64,000 nucleotides of DNA from Ascarosepion bandense (GCA_037127315.1 JBBBDQ010001275.1:1353501-1417500); one strand, 5' to 3'. Counted from the first letter of the stretch, positions 21,950 through 32,031 are shown. The notes: generated by a model from the sequence alone, not told the origin. A program made the numbers and translations.

Positions 21950-22124
21950 TAAATAGTAAAAAAATATGTCTTTCAAAAGCTAAACAAAGTATTGAGAAAC
22001 AGGAAACTTTTGTTAGAAATAAAGAAATGTGTTGTGCTGTTACGTTCATAGTCCTCTGATATGGCAGTGAATTTAGGAGAATCTCACCGATGAAGAACAG
22101 ACTTCCAGCAATAGAGATGTGGTT
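21950..22124 (+). pseudogene. LINE-B fragment, part 1 of a SINE-split copy
   Basis: QKLNKVLRNRKLLLEIKK and an in-frame GEC..ISP-like segment end at the phrase EMWFYRD-like (GAGATGTGGTTCTACAGGGA). The copy resumes after the SINE at 22331. Confidence 0.65.
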
Positions 22125-22340
22125 CTACAGGGATCAGTCAGTCAGTTAAGTGTCGTACGTGATACACGCTTGGGCGATCATGTCTCCGAAGAGACATGAC
22201 TGACTGGGCAGAAGATTATCCCGCAGTAGTTTGCCATTGCTTTCTGCGGTAGACTGGTTGCCGACCAAGGCTATAGAACCCAATCTGTCCTGTTATTTAA
22301 CCCATAACTGGAAGGAATAGACGGATTAATCTACAGGGAT
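22125..22340 (-). mobile_element. SINE inserted in LINE-B with 10-bp TSD
   Basis: The SINE body (22135-22330) is flanked by CTACAGGGAT at 22125-22134 and 22331-22340. Removing the insert and one copy restores the LINE-B reading WFYRDTEN. The tRNA head is absent (5' truncation), typical for LINE-mediated insertion. Confidence 0.9.
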
Positions 22341-22532
22341 ACAGAGAATATACCATAGCCTAAACATGTGAGTTTTAAAATTTCAAGAAAAATGTAAACA
22401 AAAAAGATACTCATAGTAAAACTCAGGAAAAGATAGTGAAAATTTCACTGGCATCAGGTAAGAGGTCACTTTTTGATTGGAGACAAGGGAGACACTGGAA
22501 ATCAGCGAGAAATCTACCTGACTTATCCTCAT
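22341..22532 (+). pseudogene. LINE-B fragment, part 2
   Basis: Follows on from part 1: PKHVSFKISRKM, KILIVKLRKR, then QREIYLTYPH, equivalent to the TEHVSN...ILTIRKR...ITYLKDL region in other copies. Confidence 0.6.
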
Positions 22533-22768
22533 TCAGTCAGTTTAGGTGCCATACGTGATACACGCTTGGGCGATCATGTCTCGAAAGAGACATGACTGAC
22601 TGGGCAGAAGATTATCCCGCAGTAGGTTGCCATTGCTTTCTGCGGTAGACTGGTTGCCGACCAAGGCTATAGAACCCAATCTGTCCTATTATTTAACCCA
22701 TAACTGGAAGGAAGAGACGGATTAATACCTTTCCCAAAGGGTATTTGCGCGTAAGTGAATACAATAGG
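22533..22768 (-). mobile_element. SINE, second insertion in the same LINE-B copy
   Basis: Body text CAGTCAGTTTAGGTGCCATA ... GATCATGTCTCGAAAGAGAC ... CCCATAACTGGAAGGAAGAG ... GGGTATTTGCGCGTAAGTGA. It extends further towards the head than the 22135 copy. No clear target duplication found. Confidence 0.85.
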
Positions 22769-22900
22769 TCAAAAAAATCAATGGCAAAACTGGGAAACTT
22801 ACTAAGAGCTATAAAAGATAAGAAGTTGTGGAGAGCCGTAATTGCCAAAGTACTTAATGGAAAAGTCACATGGAAGAAGATTAGGAAGAAAATTGAATAA
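22769..22900 (+). pseudogene. LINE-B fragment, part 3 (C-terminus)
   Basis: MAKLGNLLRAIKDKKLWRAV, IAKVLNGKVT: the usual LINE-B C-terminus (LLRATKDRKLWRAMI.xVLKG). Completes the copy begun at 21950. Confidence 0.75.
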
Positions 22901-23590
22901 TTAAATTGCTGTAAGCTTTCAATAACCTTCCTTATTTCGCCTCTATTTCCTTGTTTGCTACAAGACAAGCGTAGAACCAGGAACGGGATTTTAATTACCA
23001 CAGATTTTTTAGATAATTAATCATCAATTAACAGTACAAATATGGTGTTTTAATCAATTAGAAAATACATGTTTATAATTATAAAAACGGACTTAAACAG
23101 GACATTAACGACGGCAGCCGAGTTGGGATTTGGCAAATAAATTTAAGAAATAAAAAAGGAAATCGAAAAAAAAAATCCTTAAAATAAATGAAGGCGGTTA
23201 AAGAGTAGAACTTAACTCATTTGAAAATTGAGAGCAGAAGACAAAAATACCTGTGTACAAAACTGTACATTGTTATCAATGTTATCAATATTATTATCAT
23301 AACCATAAACATTGATATGGAAGAGAGAGTGTTTAAATACGATTTACAATAGAACGAAGAATGTTGACTTGAATTTTTCGGGTACGGTTATTTAATTTTC
23401 TTCAGTTCGCTAAGAAAAATCTGAAATTGTCATTTTGATTCATTTCTTTGCTATTCATATTGACTTCGGGAAGATTGAATCTTTTAAAAAGCCTGAGTGA
23501 AAAAAAAATATGTTATGGTGGGGTGGAAGATATTTTGTTTTGTTTTTAAAATCAGATGAAGAAACATATTCCCGTCCCCGTTTTATTTTG
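22901..23590. other. unassigned AT-rich DNA
   Basis: No gene or repeat copy recognised. A short TTGTTATCAATGTTATCAAT duplication is at 23271-23290. Confidence 0.4.
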
Positions 23591-23635
23591 AGTCATTGCT
23601 AAGCAACGAAGTTCCTAAATATCTGCACAAAACAA

Positions 23636-23835
23636 GAACGAAAGAAGAAAAGAGAAAAGATGAAACAGGAAAAAGAGAAGAAATGAAAATGAGTAAAAGA
23701 AAAAAAAAAGAACCAGAAAAAAACTACAAGAGAGAGAGAGAGAAAAGAAATAGAGTGAGAGAGAGAGAGAAAAAAAGAGAAGCTGTGGTAGATATCGAGC
23801 AGAGAGAGAGAGAGAGAGAAATTCAGAAAATGTAA
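23636..23835. repeat. GA-rich low-complexity tract
   Basis: AGAGAGAGAG and GAAAAGA runs produce open frames on both strands that are not credible proteins. Confidence 0.85.
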
Positions 23836-23889
23836 ATAGAACTAAATAGTATTTTTTGTCATTCATTGGGTTCTTATACTGTTTGTTTT

Positions 23890-24440
23890 CCTATGACATA
23901 AGTTGAAGTAGTAGTAATAGTTGTAGTAGTAGTAGCAATTAAAGTAGTAGCAATCAGTGTCTTTGGTGATGCCAGTAGAAGTGAAATATTTAATAGTGTT
24001 AACAACTGAACAATATTGCGAAAAAAAAAAAAAAAAGAAAAATGTTGACATAATTTTTCAGGTTCCTACGTACATAAAAAAATCTTGTTACTCTTCTTTA
24101 CACACACTTTTTTTTATTCTTCCATTTTTTTTTTTATTTTAAGTTTTTAACAGATTAGCTCGAAAGATGCACAAGAAGTTTAAATATTTTTCTTACACCT
24201 TTGCAAAGTGGGTTTTACTGTGAAACACATTTGTAAGCACCTGTGAGCCCAGTTCTCTCACGACGCTCCAACTCTAGTGGCCTTGTACCAGATAAAGTTG
24301 AAATATTTACAAGTTGAGTTTCTGAAGATAACAATTGTTCAGGCTCTGATAAAAATTTGAGCTTTAAACACTGATTCTCAAAGAAAACCTTTTTTTTTTT
24401 GTGAATTCAAAAACTGTGTCAGCTAAATATCCATTCACAT
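23890..24440. other. unassigned DNA with AGT and A/T runs
   Basis: GTAGTAGTAGT-like repeats at 23905-23955, an A run at 24020-24038 and T runs near 24110-24140. No gene. Confidence 0.5.
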
Positions 24441-24444
24441 TTCT

Positions 24445-24740
24445 CAGTCAGTTACTTAAGTTCCATACATGGTACACATTTGAGCAATCATATCTTTTTC
24501 TATTTATTACTGACTATGCAGTAGATTTTTCTGCAGTCTCTGAGGCAGGCTGGTTGCCAACCAAGGCTATAGAACCAAGTCTGTCATGCTATTCAACCTA
24601 TAGTTAGTGGTGGTGGGGGGGATTCATAATTTTCCCAAATGTATATGTACAGATGTGAATGTAACAAACTCAAGTGGAATTTGGTCTCAACTTTCCAATT
24701 TCTCATGCTAAGCTGATATCCACTCCTTTAGTCTTAGTAC
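24445..24740 (-). mobile_element. old diverged tRNA-derived SINE
   Basis: Same word order as the 20384 copy (TCAGTCAGTTACTTAAGTTC, CAGGCTGGTTGCCAACCAAG, TCTCATGCTAAGCTGATATC) with many substitutions, extending into the tRNA-like head. A run of Gs near 24612-24620 replaces part of the body. Confidence 0.7.
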
Positions 24741-24894
24741 TCGTAAAATCTGCAAAACCTACTATCTACAAATTCATGCTTTTTGTTTCTTTTTGCATAT
24801 ACAGTGACATATCTAAAGTATCCAGATGCCACTGAGCAAATCCTTCTAAAATCAAGCAAACAATTTTTGGATAGTGAAAAAAAAAATTAAATTA

Positions 24895-25415
24895 TTAGAG
24901 CTACAAGATCCCAATTAAGACCTTCCATAGACCTTGGCAAACTGTGTGATCTTTCTTTATTGAGTGCCAAAGTCAAAGAATAAAATTTATCACATGTCCA
25001 CTCCCCACCTCATACCTTAAGTAAGCCTGATTAGGTAGTTGGCTAATCCTTGTTGCACATGCATTTTTAGTTTGTTCAATACCAAAAGTAAAATTGTGGT
25101 TCATACTCAAATTATGATAAGCAGACTGTAGTTTTAGTTTTGAGGAGAGACTGTATAATCTGGTGTGATCAACAGTTTGAACAAGGTCAGTATGCAAAAA
25201 CCCTCAATCACGATGACTTGTGAATTTGTGCTAGCCAAATCATCAATGGGTTCCAGAAAGTTCAACTTGTATGATTTTGAGATAATTAATGGTGAATCTT
25301 GCCAAGACTGAAACCCCAAGCTGATATTATCAAGACACACCTTGTCAAATGGTGTGATTTGAACTCCAGACTTATTGTCTGAATAATTATGTCCTAATAA
25401 CTCAACCATGAACAT
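24895..25415 (-). pseudogene. possible LTR-retroelement RT remnant
   Basis: Two overlapping minus frames (25415-25134 and 25197-24973) look like one protein broken by a frameshift. The second contains YSLSSKLKLQSAYHNLSM, resembling RT motif A of Ty3/gypsy-type enzymes (FSxLDLKSAYHxI) with the catalytic Asp replaced by Lys. The first has KLNFLEPIDDLASTN. Words around 24897-24975 recur near 32095-32170. Family assignment is tentative. Confidence 0.35.
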
Positions 25416-25419
25416 ATAG

Positions 25420-25880
25420 ATATGCTACATAGCACAACTATTCATTACAATATATAGGCGAAACTTGCATGAATATAAAAAAAAATATTTCTGAACATAA
25501 AAAAGAGCTCTGACATAACTTAGAAAACGCATTAGTTATGCACACAAATAATTTGAAGCACAATTTTGATCTCAAAACATGCTGTACTTTCTGGCTGATG
25601 ACTTTTACGTTTTAAGCATATTTCAGAGCGTTTCTTTAATTTAAAATTTGAACACTTCACATTGTTTATTGCCACATTAGTTCTGTGTATAAATACGGGT
25701 TATTAAATCAAATTTCTACACTTGGTTTCATAATGTTCCTGAAAGAATAAAATGCATTAGCATAAAAAGTTTTCCTCCTAGTGTGTGTGTGTGTGTGTGT
25801 GCGCACAATGAAACAGACACAGTTTTTTTTATATATTAATCTGACATTTTTATTACCTAACCATTATTTTTAGGGGATAC
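25420..25880. other. unassigned AT-rich DNA with (GT)n
   Basis: A (GT)n microsatellite lies at 25783-25801; nothing else recognised. Confidence 0.5.
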
Positions 25881-25888
25881 TCATGTTT

Positions 25889-26160
25889 GAGTAAATGCTC
25901 AGTTTATTTATTAAACAATATATTTCTTTATTTTTGTCTATTGACTTGAATATCTAAGAAATCTCATTAGAGAAAAATTTACGCTCTCTGACAGGAATTC
26001 GAACCTGTGTTCTTCCAGAGGAGAGAACTACTATTTTTCTCTTATTTGAGAAAAATATGCACTCTGGTATATTTGTCTTTAATAAGATTTCTCAAATATT
26101 CAGGCCAGTGGACAAAGGTAAATAAATATACTGTTTAATAAATGTCTAGAGTGTCTACTC
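25889..26160. mobile_element. foldback element with tRNA-like T-arm
   Basis: Arms at about 25889-25970 and 26085-26160 are imperfect reverse complements (GAGTAAATGCTC...TTTATTAAAC against GTTTAATAAATG...GAGTGTCTACTC). The spacer holds ACAGG-AATTCGAA-CCTGT (25991-26008), which read on the minus strand is a T-arm with box-B-like GGTTCGAATTCC. Related elements are at 61541-61820 and 62087-62215. Confidence 0.65.
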
Positions 26161-26197
26161 AATGTTTAAGTAATATAGATATGTATATATATATATA

Positions 26198-26310
26198 GTC
26201 ATCTGCAGACAGATCTGTTTTGCTGTATCACAACTCATCACGTATGATTAGACATCCAAGTGCTTTTTACCTAGGATTGAAACCCGACCGAATTGGCGTC
26301 AGTAGAAGGA
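26198..26310 (-). mobile_element. tRNA-like short repeat with dead hammerhead
   Basis: Minus order: GGGTTTCAATCC B-box-like, GTCTAATCATAC, GTGATGA (C3 changed to G), stem II GTTGT-GAT-ACAGC, AAA (G12 changed to A), palindromic stem III ACAGATCTGT (26218-26209), C17, then TGCAGATGAC closing with GTC. It abuts a (TA)n tract at 26180-26197. Two core changes should abolish cleavage. Confidence 0.65.
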
Positions 26311-26466
26311 AGCAGACTTTTAGCATGTGATATATTATGTAGACATACACCAGTAGTTAGAGTGTTCTAATTCATTACTGAATGAATGATGCATAGCGTA
26401 GCTACTGTTTTTTCAAAGTCTACCATTCTTCCAGAATGCTCAATCAGGGTGTGAGAGTGTATATTT

Positions 26467-26570
26467 GTCATTCACATATAAGCCTGTTTTGCTGAATCAG
26501 AGGTCATCAGTGTGGCTAGACATCCACTTACTGGGATCGAAACTCGACCAATTTGGTGTCAGTCAGAATA
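26467..26570 (-). mobile_element. tRNA-like short repeat with hammerhead relic
   Basis: Minus order: GAGTTTCGATCCC B-box-like, GTCTAGCCACA, intact CTGATGA (26510 to 26504), stem II (CT-CTGATTC-AG-like, weakened), AAA (G12 changed), ACAGGCTTAT, A17, TGTGAATGAC. Stem I pairs well (CACA/TGTG, then GTC/GAC across an internal loop). The changed G12 suggests it is inactive. Confidence 0.6.
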
Positions 26571-26599
26571 CCTACCGCCCAAGTAGAAAAAAATTATTT

Positions 26600-27120
26600 G
26601 TAACTTGTTTCATTCTTTAGGACTCGAACAGACTAAATTTATTATGCTGGTATGACTGCACATGTGCACAACAGAGAGATGCTGGGAATTTTAGAACTTT
26701 TTTTATGAAACCGAATTCATTTATAGTCTTTTTATTTTTCTTTCCATCACTTTTGTAAGTAGACATTCTACACTGCGATATTAGATCTGCCATGAATGGT
26801 GGGAACTTACTGTAGATGATGTTGTGATTAAGGAACTCTCTAGACATTTACATCATCGTGAATTATTTTCTCCATTGATAAGAGAAGCGTTTTTATCTCA
26901 AAATTGTAGTCAGTCTCATTACGATGTGCAACAATCACATTTGACATATTATTTTGTAAAATGTCTCTTTTGTGTTTAAATAATTTTTTTGATTCCTTGA
27001 GGTTTCTCTGATGTATTTTTTGTGAGAATTATTTGAAGTGATGGAGTAAAACGCTCCATTAGGTTTTAGCTTATTGTTTTGTTTAGTACTGACTAAATCT
27101 TATTGTTTTGGAAGTAGTAG
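26600..27120. other. unassigned AT-rich DNA
   Basis: A 76-codon minus frame (26847-26617) is not recognisable. Text near 26617-26690 (GACTCGAACAGACTAAATTT ... GTGCACAACAGAGAG) resembles 36095-36155, so a dispersed repeat may be present. Confidence 0.4.
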
Positions 27121-27127
27121 TAACAAT

Positions 27128-27266
27128 AATTTTATCACATATGTAGTCGAAAAGAAACTATCTCAACTCAACATAAAAATTGTTACCTCTTCAGAACAAA
27201 AGAAGAAGTAACAATTTTTATGTTGAGTTGAGATAGTTTATTTTCGATTGCATATGTGATAAAATT
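27128..27266. repeat. perfect-looking hairpin, ~60-bp arms
   Basis: AATTTTATCACATATGTAGT ... AACATAAAAATTGTTAC is followed by a ~20-base loop and then its reverse complement GTAACAATTTTTATGTTGAG ... ACATATG..GATAAAATT. Very few mismatches. Could be a small foldback element. Confidence 0.85.
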
Positions 27267-27312
27267 GGAAGGCAGGATAACATTTTTTTTTATTCATTGG
27301 GAGGTTCCTTTT

Positions 27313-27690
27313 TTTTTTAATTAAAATATTTTACAGGCTTTTTGTTTTACCTTGAATATGAAATAATTAGGATACTGGAGAAATCTGAAGAAGTTTTTAA
27401 TGCATTTTTCCAGTTTGTGTACATAATCCAAGTTGCATATTCTTAGTGCTCTTAAGCAAACTCTAATGATTATCCTAGATTTTATTTTGTTAATTGTGGC
27501 AACAGAAATATATAAGGTTGTTTTTGTTAGTTGATTTCTGGTGGACACTGAGTTTTAAACTGTTGTTAACGCATTGTAGCATGATATCTAGGAAGGGTAA
27601 AGAATTGTGTTCTTCCATTTTGTATGTGAATTCAGTTGTGCATTTGATTTTGTTTAATTGATCTACGAGGTCAGGTAAATCAGTATCGTG
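27313..27690 (-). pseudogene. Penelope-like element RT C-terminal remnant
   Basis: Minus frames read FTYKMEEHNSLPFLDIMLQC, then SVHQKSTNKNNLIYFCCHN, then (another frame) IIIRVCLRALRIC...LEKCIKNFFRFLQYPNYFI. This order (NSLPFLDVxV, YRKPTxxxxYxHF, RALRIC) matches the C-terminal part of Penelope-like reverse transcriptases. A stop and frameshifts are present. No GIY-YIG endonuclease is seen downstream. Confidence 0.65.
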
Positions 27691-27704
27691 AGGATATATA
27701 AAAG

Positions 27705-27790
27705 AATTGGTTGGTTGTTTTTGTTTAGTAGCATATCAAATACTATGGGTTATTTAATGCTGACATCTAAATATTTTGTACCCAAAATAT
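27705..27790 (+). repeat. R1 repeat fragment
   Basis: GTTTAGTAGCATATCAAATA ... GGGTTATTTAATGCTGAC matches the start of the R1 family at 5640. Confidence 0.55.
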
Positions 27791-28184
27791 TACATTTTGA
27801 TTGCCAAGCAAGGAGTAGGGGTATATTGTTATATATACTCTCCTTATGATATCCCGTCAATCAAACTTTAGGCAATAATTTTTAAGTGTTCTAAGTTTCC
27901 TGTTTTGCTTTCTTGACTACTTTGTTTGTTGTTTTATACATTCTACACATTTTTCATTCAAGACAGAATCATAATTTAGATCATGTCTGGTCTGGGTGGC
28001 TAGCCAATTAATTTGTTTGGTCATTGCAGACAGTATTCATTCACTGATGGTTGCTTTTAATATTCACTCTTTCTAAGATGTCAGATTCACACTTTTTGAT
28101 GCTCTGTAGGCAAGTACCAATTGATAAACTTATTAGAAGAGTCATCAAAAGTACTCTAGCAGCTGAAAACATTAACCAGGGTTG

Positions 28185-28470
28185 ATTCAAATCTCTTAGG
28201 GCTGAGCAGCCACTGAGGATAGGGAACATATGTGAAGAGTCTGAATAAAGCATTCTCTTTCTATTACATCTGAGTTCCTTTAATTTCAACTGATGACCCC
28301 ATGTCAGAGAGTTGAACAGCAGAATAATTCCAGTGCTTGCCAAAGGCACTATTTTTCGTAATTATACCCCCATACATCTAGTGTATATGTTTATGTCTCT
28401 ACCTCTCTGCATTAACACAATCATAACTATTTATTTATATCAGATGATAGAAAGAGAATGTTTGCAATTA
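28185..28470. repeat. dispersed repeat R3, copy 1
   Basis: 28292-28470 (GACCCCATGTCAGAGAGTTG ... TATACCCCCATACATCTAGT ... ATCAGATGATAGAAAGAG) is almost identical to 32337-32511 in the same orientation. The adjoining 28185-28290 (GGGCTGAGCAGCCACTGAGG ... CTGAGTTCCTTTAATTT) recurs at 28645-28750. On the minus strand these give short related frames (LKELRCNRKRMLYSD) that may be coding relics. Confidence 0.75.
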
Positions 28471-28644
28471 TGTCTTTTTTTATAAGAAATTTTATTAGAA
28501 CTGTTGCAATCTGAAGATAATAATGAAAATATACAAATTATATCTAAAACTGACAATTCTTGTTTATGATGTGGTACATTCATTGACACAAATTTTGGAT
28601 AATAGACTTTTGTGAGAAATGATAGACAGAAAAGAAATTGCCAA

Positions 28645-28750
28645 AATCTCTTGGGGCTGAGCAGCCACTGAGGATAGGGAACATATGTGGAGAACAAAGG
28701 CGTCTGAATAAAGCATTCTCTTTCTATTACATCTGAGTTCCTTTAATTTG
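28645..28750. repeat. dispersed repeat R3, second local copy
   Basis: Repeats 28190-28288 with one ~11-base insertion (AGAACAAAGGC-like) and few substitutions. Confidence 0.75.
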
Positions 28751-28979
28751 AAATTATATTGGTAGCAGACCCTGTTGATCAACACAATGGCTTCCAACTT
28801 TATTCCTTTGCCTATTTTAAGCACAGATAAATACAACATTTGATAAAAACAAATTCAAGTTTGGGAACTTGCTACCTATATCAACAAACCTTGACGTACA
28901 TCCACAGTATTTTTATCCCTGGAAGGAAAAGAGAGAGAAGCCATATTGAAATTAGACATAACCACATTACATGCTAATG

Positions 28980-29110
28980 ATGATTTTGGTTGGTGGTTTT
29001 GTTTTTATGGCAAGTCAACCTCGGCGGGTCATTTATTGCCAACTAAATTTTTATTTTTTTATTGCTGGTAATACCTTTTTCTTTCAACAATTTATTGTTG
29101 TTTTCATATA
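28980..29110 (+). repeat. R1 repeat fragment
   Basis: ATGGCAAGTCAACCTCGGCG...TTATTGCC and TGCTGGTAATACC match the 5' part of the R1 family. Confidence 0.5.
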
Positions 29111-29187
29111 AGTTTTTGTGTCTAGTAATACTTTTTTCTTTTCGAGTATCAAGAGTCATTGGGATTATGTTTTTTTTAAGGGCAGGG

Positions 29188-29365
29188 TCCTCATGTCCTA
29201 CTGTTATTTAACCCATAACTGGAGGGAAGGGACAGATTAATACCTTTCCCAAGGGCACCGGTGCTTAAGTGAATGCACAGTATTCAACTGGAATTTGAAC
29301 TTGGCTCACCAATTTTTCTTTTCGAGCCGATATCCACTGCACCACAATGCACATACATCACTAAA
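29188..29365 (-). mobile_element. tRNA-derived SINE head and body (part of composite)
   Basis: On the minus strand: GTGCATTGTGGTGCAGTGGA (box A-like) and GCCAAGTTCAAATTCC (box B-like), then TTCACTTAAGCACC, TTGGGAAAGGTATTAATC and CTCCAGTTATGGGTTAAATA. Same SINE family as 20384. Immediately upstream on the same strand lies 5S rRNA sequence (29366-29482). Confidence 0.8.
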
Positions 29366-29482
29366 CACTTACAGCACCTGGTATTCCCAAGCGGTCACCC
29401 ATTTAAGTACTGACCAGGCTCAACTTTGCTTAACTTTGGTGATCGAGCGAGAACCAGTTATTTAATGTGATAGGCCGTAAGC
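29366..29482 (-). rRNA. 5S rRNA-like sequence (pseudogene/SINE head)
   Basis: The minus strand carries nearly the whole 5S rRNA: TACGGCCTATCACATTAAAT, GATCACCAAAGTTAAGCAA, TGAGCCTGGTCAGTACTTAA, ATGGGTGACCGCTTGGGAAT, ACCAGGTGCTGTAAG. The internal control region is present with substitutions. Directly followed by the tRNA-like SINE head, so this is not a functional 5S gene in context. Confidence 0.85.
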
Positions 29483-29649
29483 CTGCTAATGACGAACTAG
29501 AGAAATTGTATGAAAAGTTGGATATGCTCTTTTTGTAGAGGATGCTATCCAGTCAGCTTTATGACATACAAGTTATTTGAACAATATTGATGACAGAATG
29601 ACATGTCAATAAACAAATACTTTATTAACTTTGACCGTCATGTACAAAG

Positions 29650-30020
29650 TTGTTGGTAGATTGGTTGGTTGGTTCATTTAACCAGCATATCAACCTTCAT
29701 TAGGTCATTTAATGCTGAAAATCGTTTTTGATTTGTTTTATTTAGTTTATTTATATATTTTTCATTCAAAAATATTTCATTGGTAATATATTTTTCATTC
29801 AAAAAAACTTTTGTTGGTAAATACCTTCATAACATTTTGACCCTGGTTTGGGAGTTAACTATTTACCCATAGCTGGGACCCTAGCAGGTGCTACCACTTT
29901 GGGTCAGGGTGGATCTGAGGACAACAGCAATTAAAAGGTGGTTCCATGTTCCTCACAACCTCCCAATCAGAGGCCTTGCTGCCAGATGCAGTTTACGGTC
30001 ATACACAGGACCAATGTACA
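29650..30020 (+). repeat. R1 repeat copy
   Basis: TTAACCAGCATATCAACCTT through TTGGTAATA, CCTGGTTTGGGAGTTAAC, GGTGCTACCACTTTGGGTCA and AGAGGCCTTGCTGCCAGATG, parallel to 5640-6140. Confidence 0.75.
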
Positions 30021-30149
30021 AAGTTAAAGGACTGCAAAATACAATTATCAGAACTGGTACTGGCCAATGAGAGCAACTCATGAAGATTAACATTTTTAGA
30101 AAAATAGTTTGTAGATTATAAAATGTATTGTCACTAATTTTACTGTAAA

Positions 30150-30475
30150 AATGTTTTGATACGCTTTATTATTGAACTGATTGTCATTTTGCTATAAAAA
30201 TGTATTGTTAATAATTTCTTATAAATATGTTGCTGTTTTTTTTACCATGAAAATGGACTTTTATACTTTCTTTAGGGTTTTTAATTATTTGTTTTTAGTC
30301 TTCCACTATTTTTGCTCATTGCTGGGACCCTAATGAAGGTTGCTACCCTGGATCAGGGTGAACCTGGAAACAACAGAAATTAAGATGTGGTTCTATGCTC
30401 CTCAAAACCTCTAATCTCCTGATTAGAGTTCTGCCAGATGAAGTTTATCATCATACCCAGGACTAAGAAAAAAGA
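30150..30475 (+). repeat. R1-related copy
   Basis: 30168-30345 is nearly identical to the reverse complement of 34277-34446. 30345-30475 continues with R1 3' words (GGATCAGGGTGAACCTGG, TGCCAGATGAAGTTTATCAT). Confidence 0.7.
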
Positions 30476-30517
30476 ACTGCCATGTTCATTCTTTAAATAG
30501 ATTTAATATCTTTGTGA

Positions 30518-32031
30518 TACACTCCTGATCAAAAATTTAAGACCACTTAAAAATCTTTAAAAAGAAATTTTTTTTACAGATAGATTTTAAACTCCTCCCA
30601 CTTAAAATTACCAATATTACAATCTAAAAGGTTATGGAAACAAAAGGCTACATTCCAAACATTTTATTTAGAAATTTACATTTTTATAAAATGAGGCAAT
30701 TTACACATGATCAAAATTATAAGACCAAGGGGTATAAATTGTTAGATCTATGGCAATTCCAATGTTTTTAGTTCAGTTAAAGATTAGCAATCACTGCGTA
30801 AAGGTGTTACCATGCCTAAAGCAAGCAAACTTACCAAAGTTGAGCGTTCTCAAATTCTAGAATTTCATAAGCAAGATTTGTCACAGCGGGCAATCGTAGC
30901 TAAGGTAAATCGCAGTAAAACTGTGATTTGCAACTTTCTAAAGAACAGTGAGAATTACGGAAAAGCAAAATCCTCTGGTAGGCCCCCAAAAATTTCTTCT
31001 GCATTGAGTAGGAGAATAAGACGGGTTGTTATGAAAGACAAATTAAGGCAGTCACAGATGCTGATTGCAGTCCCGTAACCATCAGACGACACTTAAGACA
31101 AAAAAGCATGGTAAATAAAAAGCGTAAACAAATTCCTTGGCTGCTTCCATGTCACAAGTTGGACTGCTTAAAGTTTGATCGTGAATACCAAACATGGGAT
31201 GTTGAGAAGTGGAAGAAAGTCCTGTTTTCTGATGAGAAAAAATTCAATCTCGATGGTCCTGATGGCTTCCAATGATATTGGTATAACAAAAACATGCCTC
31301 CTGAAATTTTCTCCACACGTCATAGTGGCGGAGGGTCCCTAATGGTATGGGGTGGCTTTTCTTACAGAGGGACGATGGAGCTCCAGGTGATGCAGGGTCA
31401 TCAGAGAGTGGCTGGTTGTATTAACATGCTACAAAAAGCATCTTTGATGACAGAGGGCCATCGTTTGTGTGGGGATGGATGGTTATCCCAACAGGATAAT
31501 GCTGCAATCAATGCTGCAAGACGGACTGTGACCTTTCTACAAGAAAATGGGGTCCATCTCTTGGGACATCCTGCATGCTCACCAGACTTGAACCCAATTG
31601 AAAATGTTTGGGGATGGATGACAAGAGATGTTTATCGAAATGGCAAACAATATTCAACAAAAAATGAACTTTGTGAAGCCATCTTCAGAAGCTGGAGCAA
31701 CATTCCTCTGCACCTTAATGGAAACGCTTCATCAAAAGCAGTGGAGGTAGACTTCATTATTAAATTTGGTTGTTAAATATTTTCATACACTTTTTGTACA
31801 ATTTTGTAGAATTTTTGTCTCTGGTCTTATAATTTTGATCATGTGTAAATCACCTCATTTTATAAAAATGTAAATTTCTAAATAAAATGTTTAGAATGTA
31901 GCTTTTTGTTTCCATAACCTTTTAGATTGTAGTATTGGTAACCTTAAGTGGGAGGAGTTTAAAATCTATCTGTAAAAAAAATTTCTTTTTAAAGATTTTT
32001 AAGTGGTCTTAAATTTTTGATCGGGAGTGTA
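30518..32031 (+). mobile_element. Tc1-type DNA transposon, complete ends
   Basis: The element 30520-32029 (1510 bp) is bounded by TA at 30518-30519 and 32030-32031. Terminal inverted repeats are about 208 bp (30520-30727 and 31822-32029), starting CACTCCTGATCAAAAATTTA on the left and CACTCCCGATCAAAAATTTA read from the right, with few mismatches. It contains one transposase pseudogene. High TIR identity suggests fairly recent insertion compared with the other elements here. Confidence 0.93.
30812..31776 (+). pseudogene. Tc1-type transposase (DD34E), disabled
   Basis: The N-terminal frame 30812-31078 has the paired helix-turn-helix region (SKLTKVERSQILEFHKQDLS, QRAIVAKVNRSKTVICNFLK) and a GRPPKI motif. 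A one-base frameshift near 31045 moves the reading to a frame with [20 protein letters not shown] and [10 protein letters not shown] (first catalytic Asp). A TGA at 31273-31275 replaces what is probably an Arg codon. The third part (31294-31776) has [28 protein letters not shown] (second Asp) and [14 protein letters not shown] (Glu), with 34 residues between the last two, the Tc1 DD34E spacing. Two lesions make it inactive. Confidence 0.92.

Noticed and set aside
23615..23866. Open frames on both strands in the GA-rich tract
   Set aside because: Low-complexity simple repeat; peptides of only Arg/Glu/Lys or Leu/Ser/Phe.
25981..26030. Genuine tRNA gene at the GGTTCGAATTCC site
   Set aside because: Only a T-arm can be drawn; no acceptor, D-arm or anticodon arm in order.
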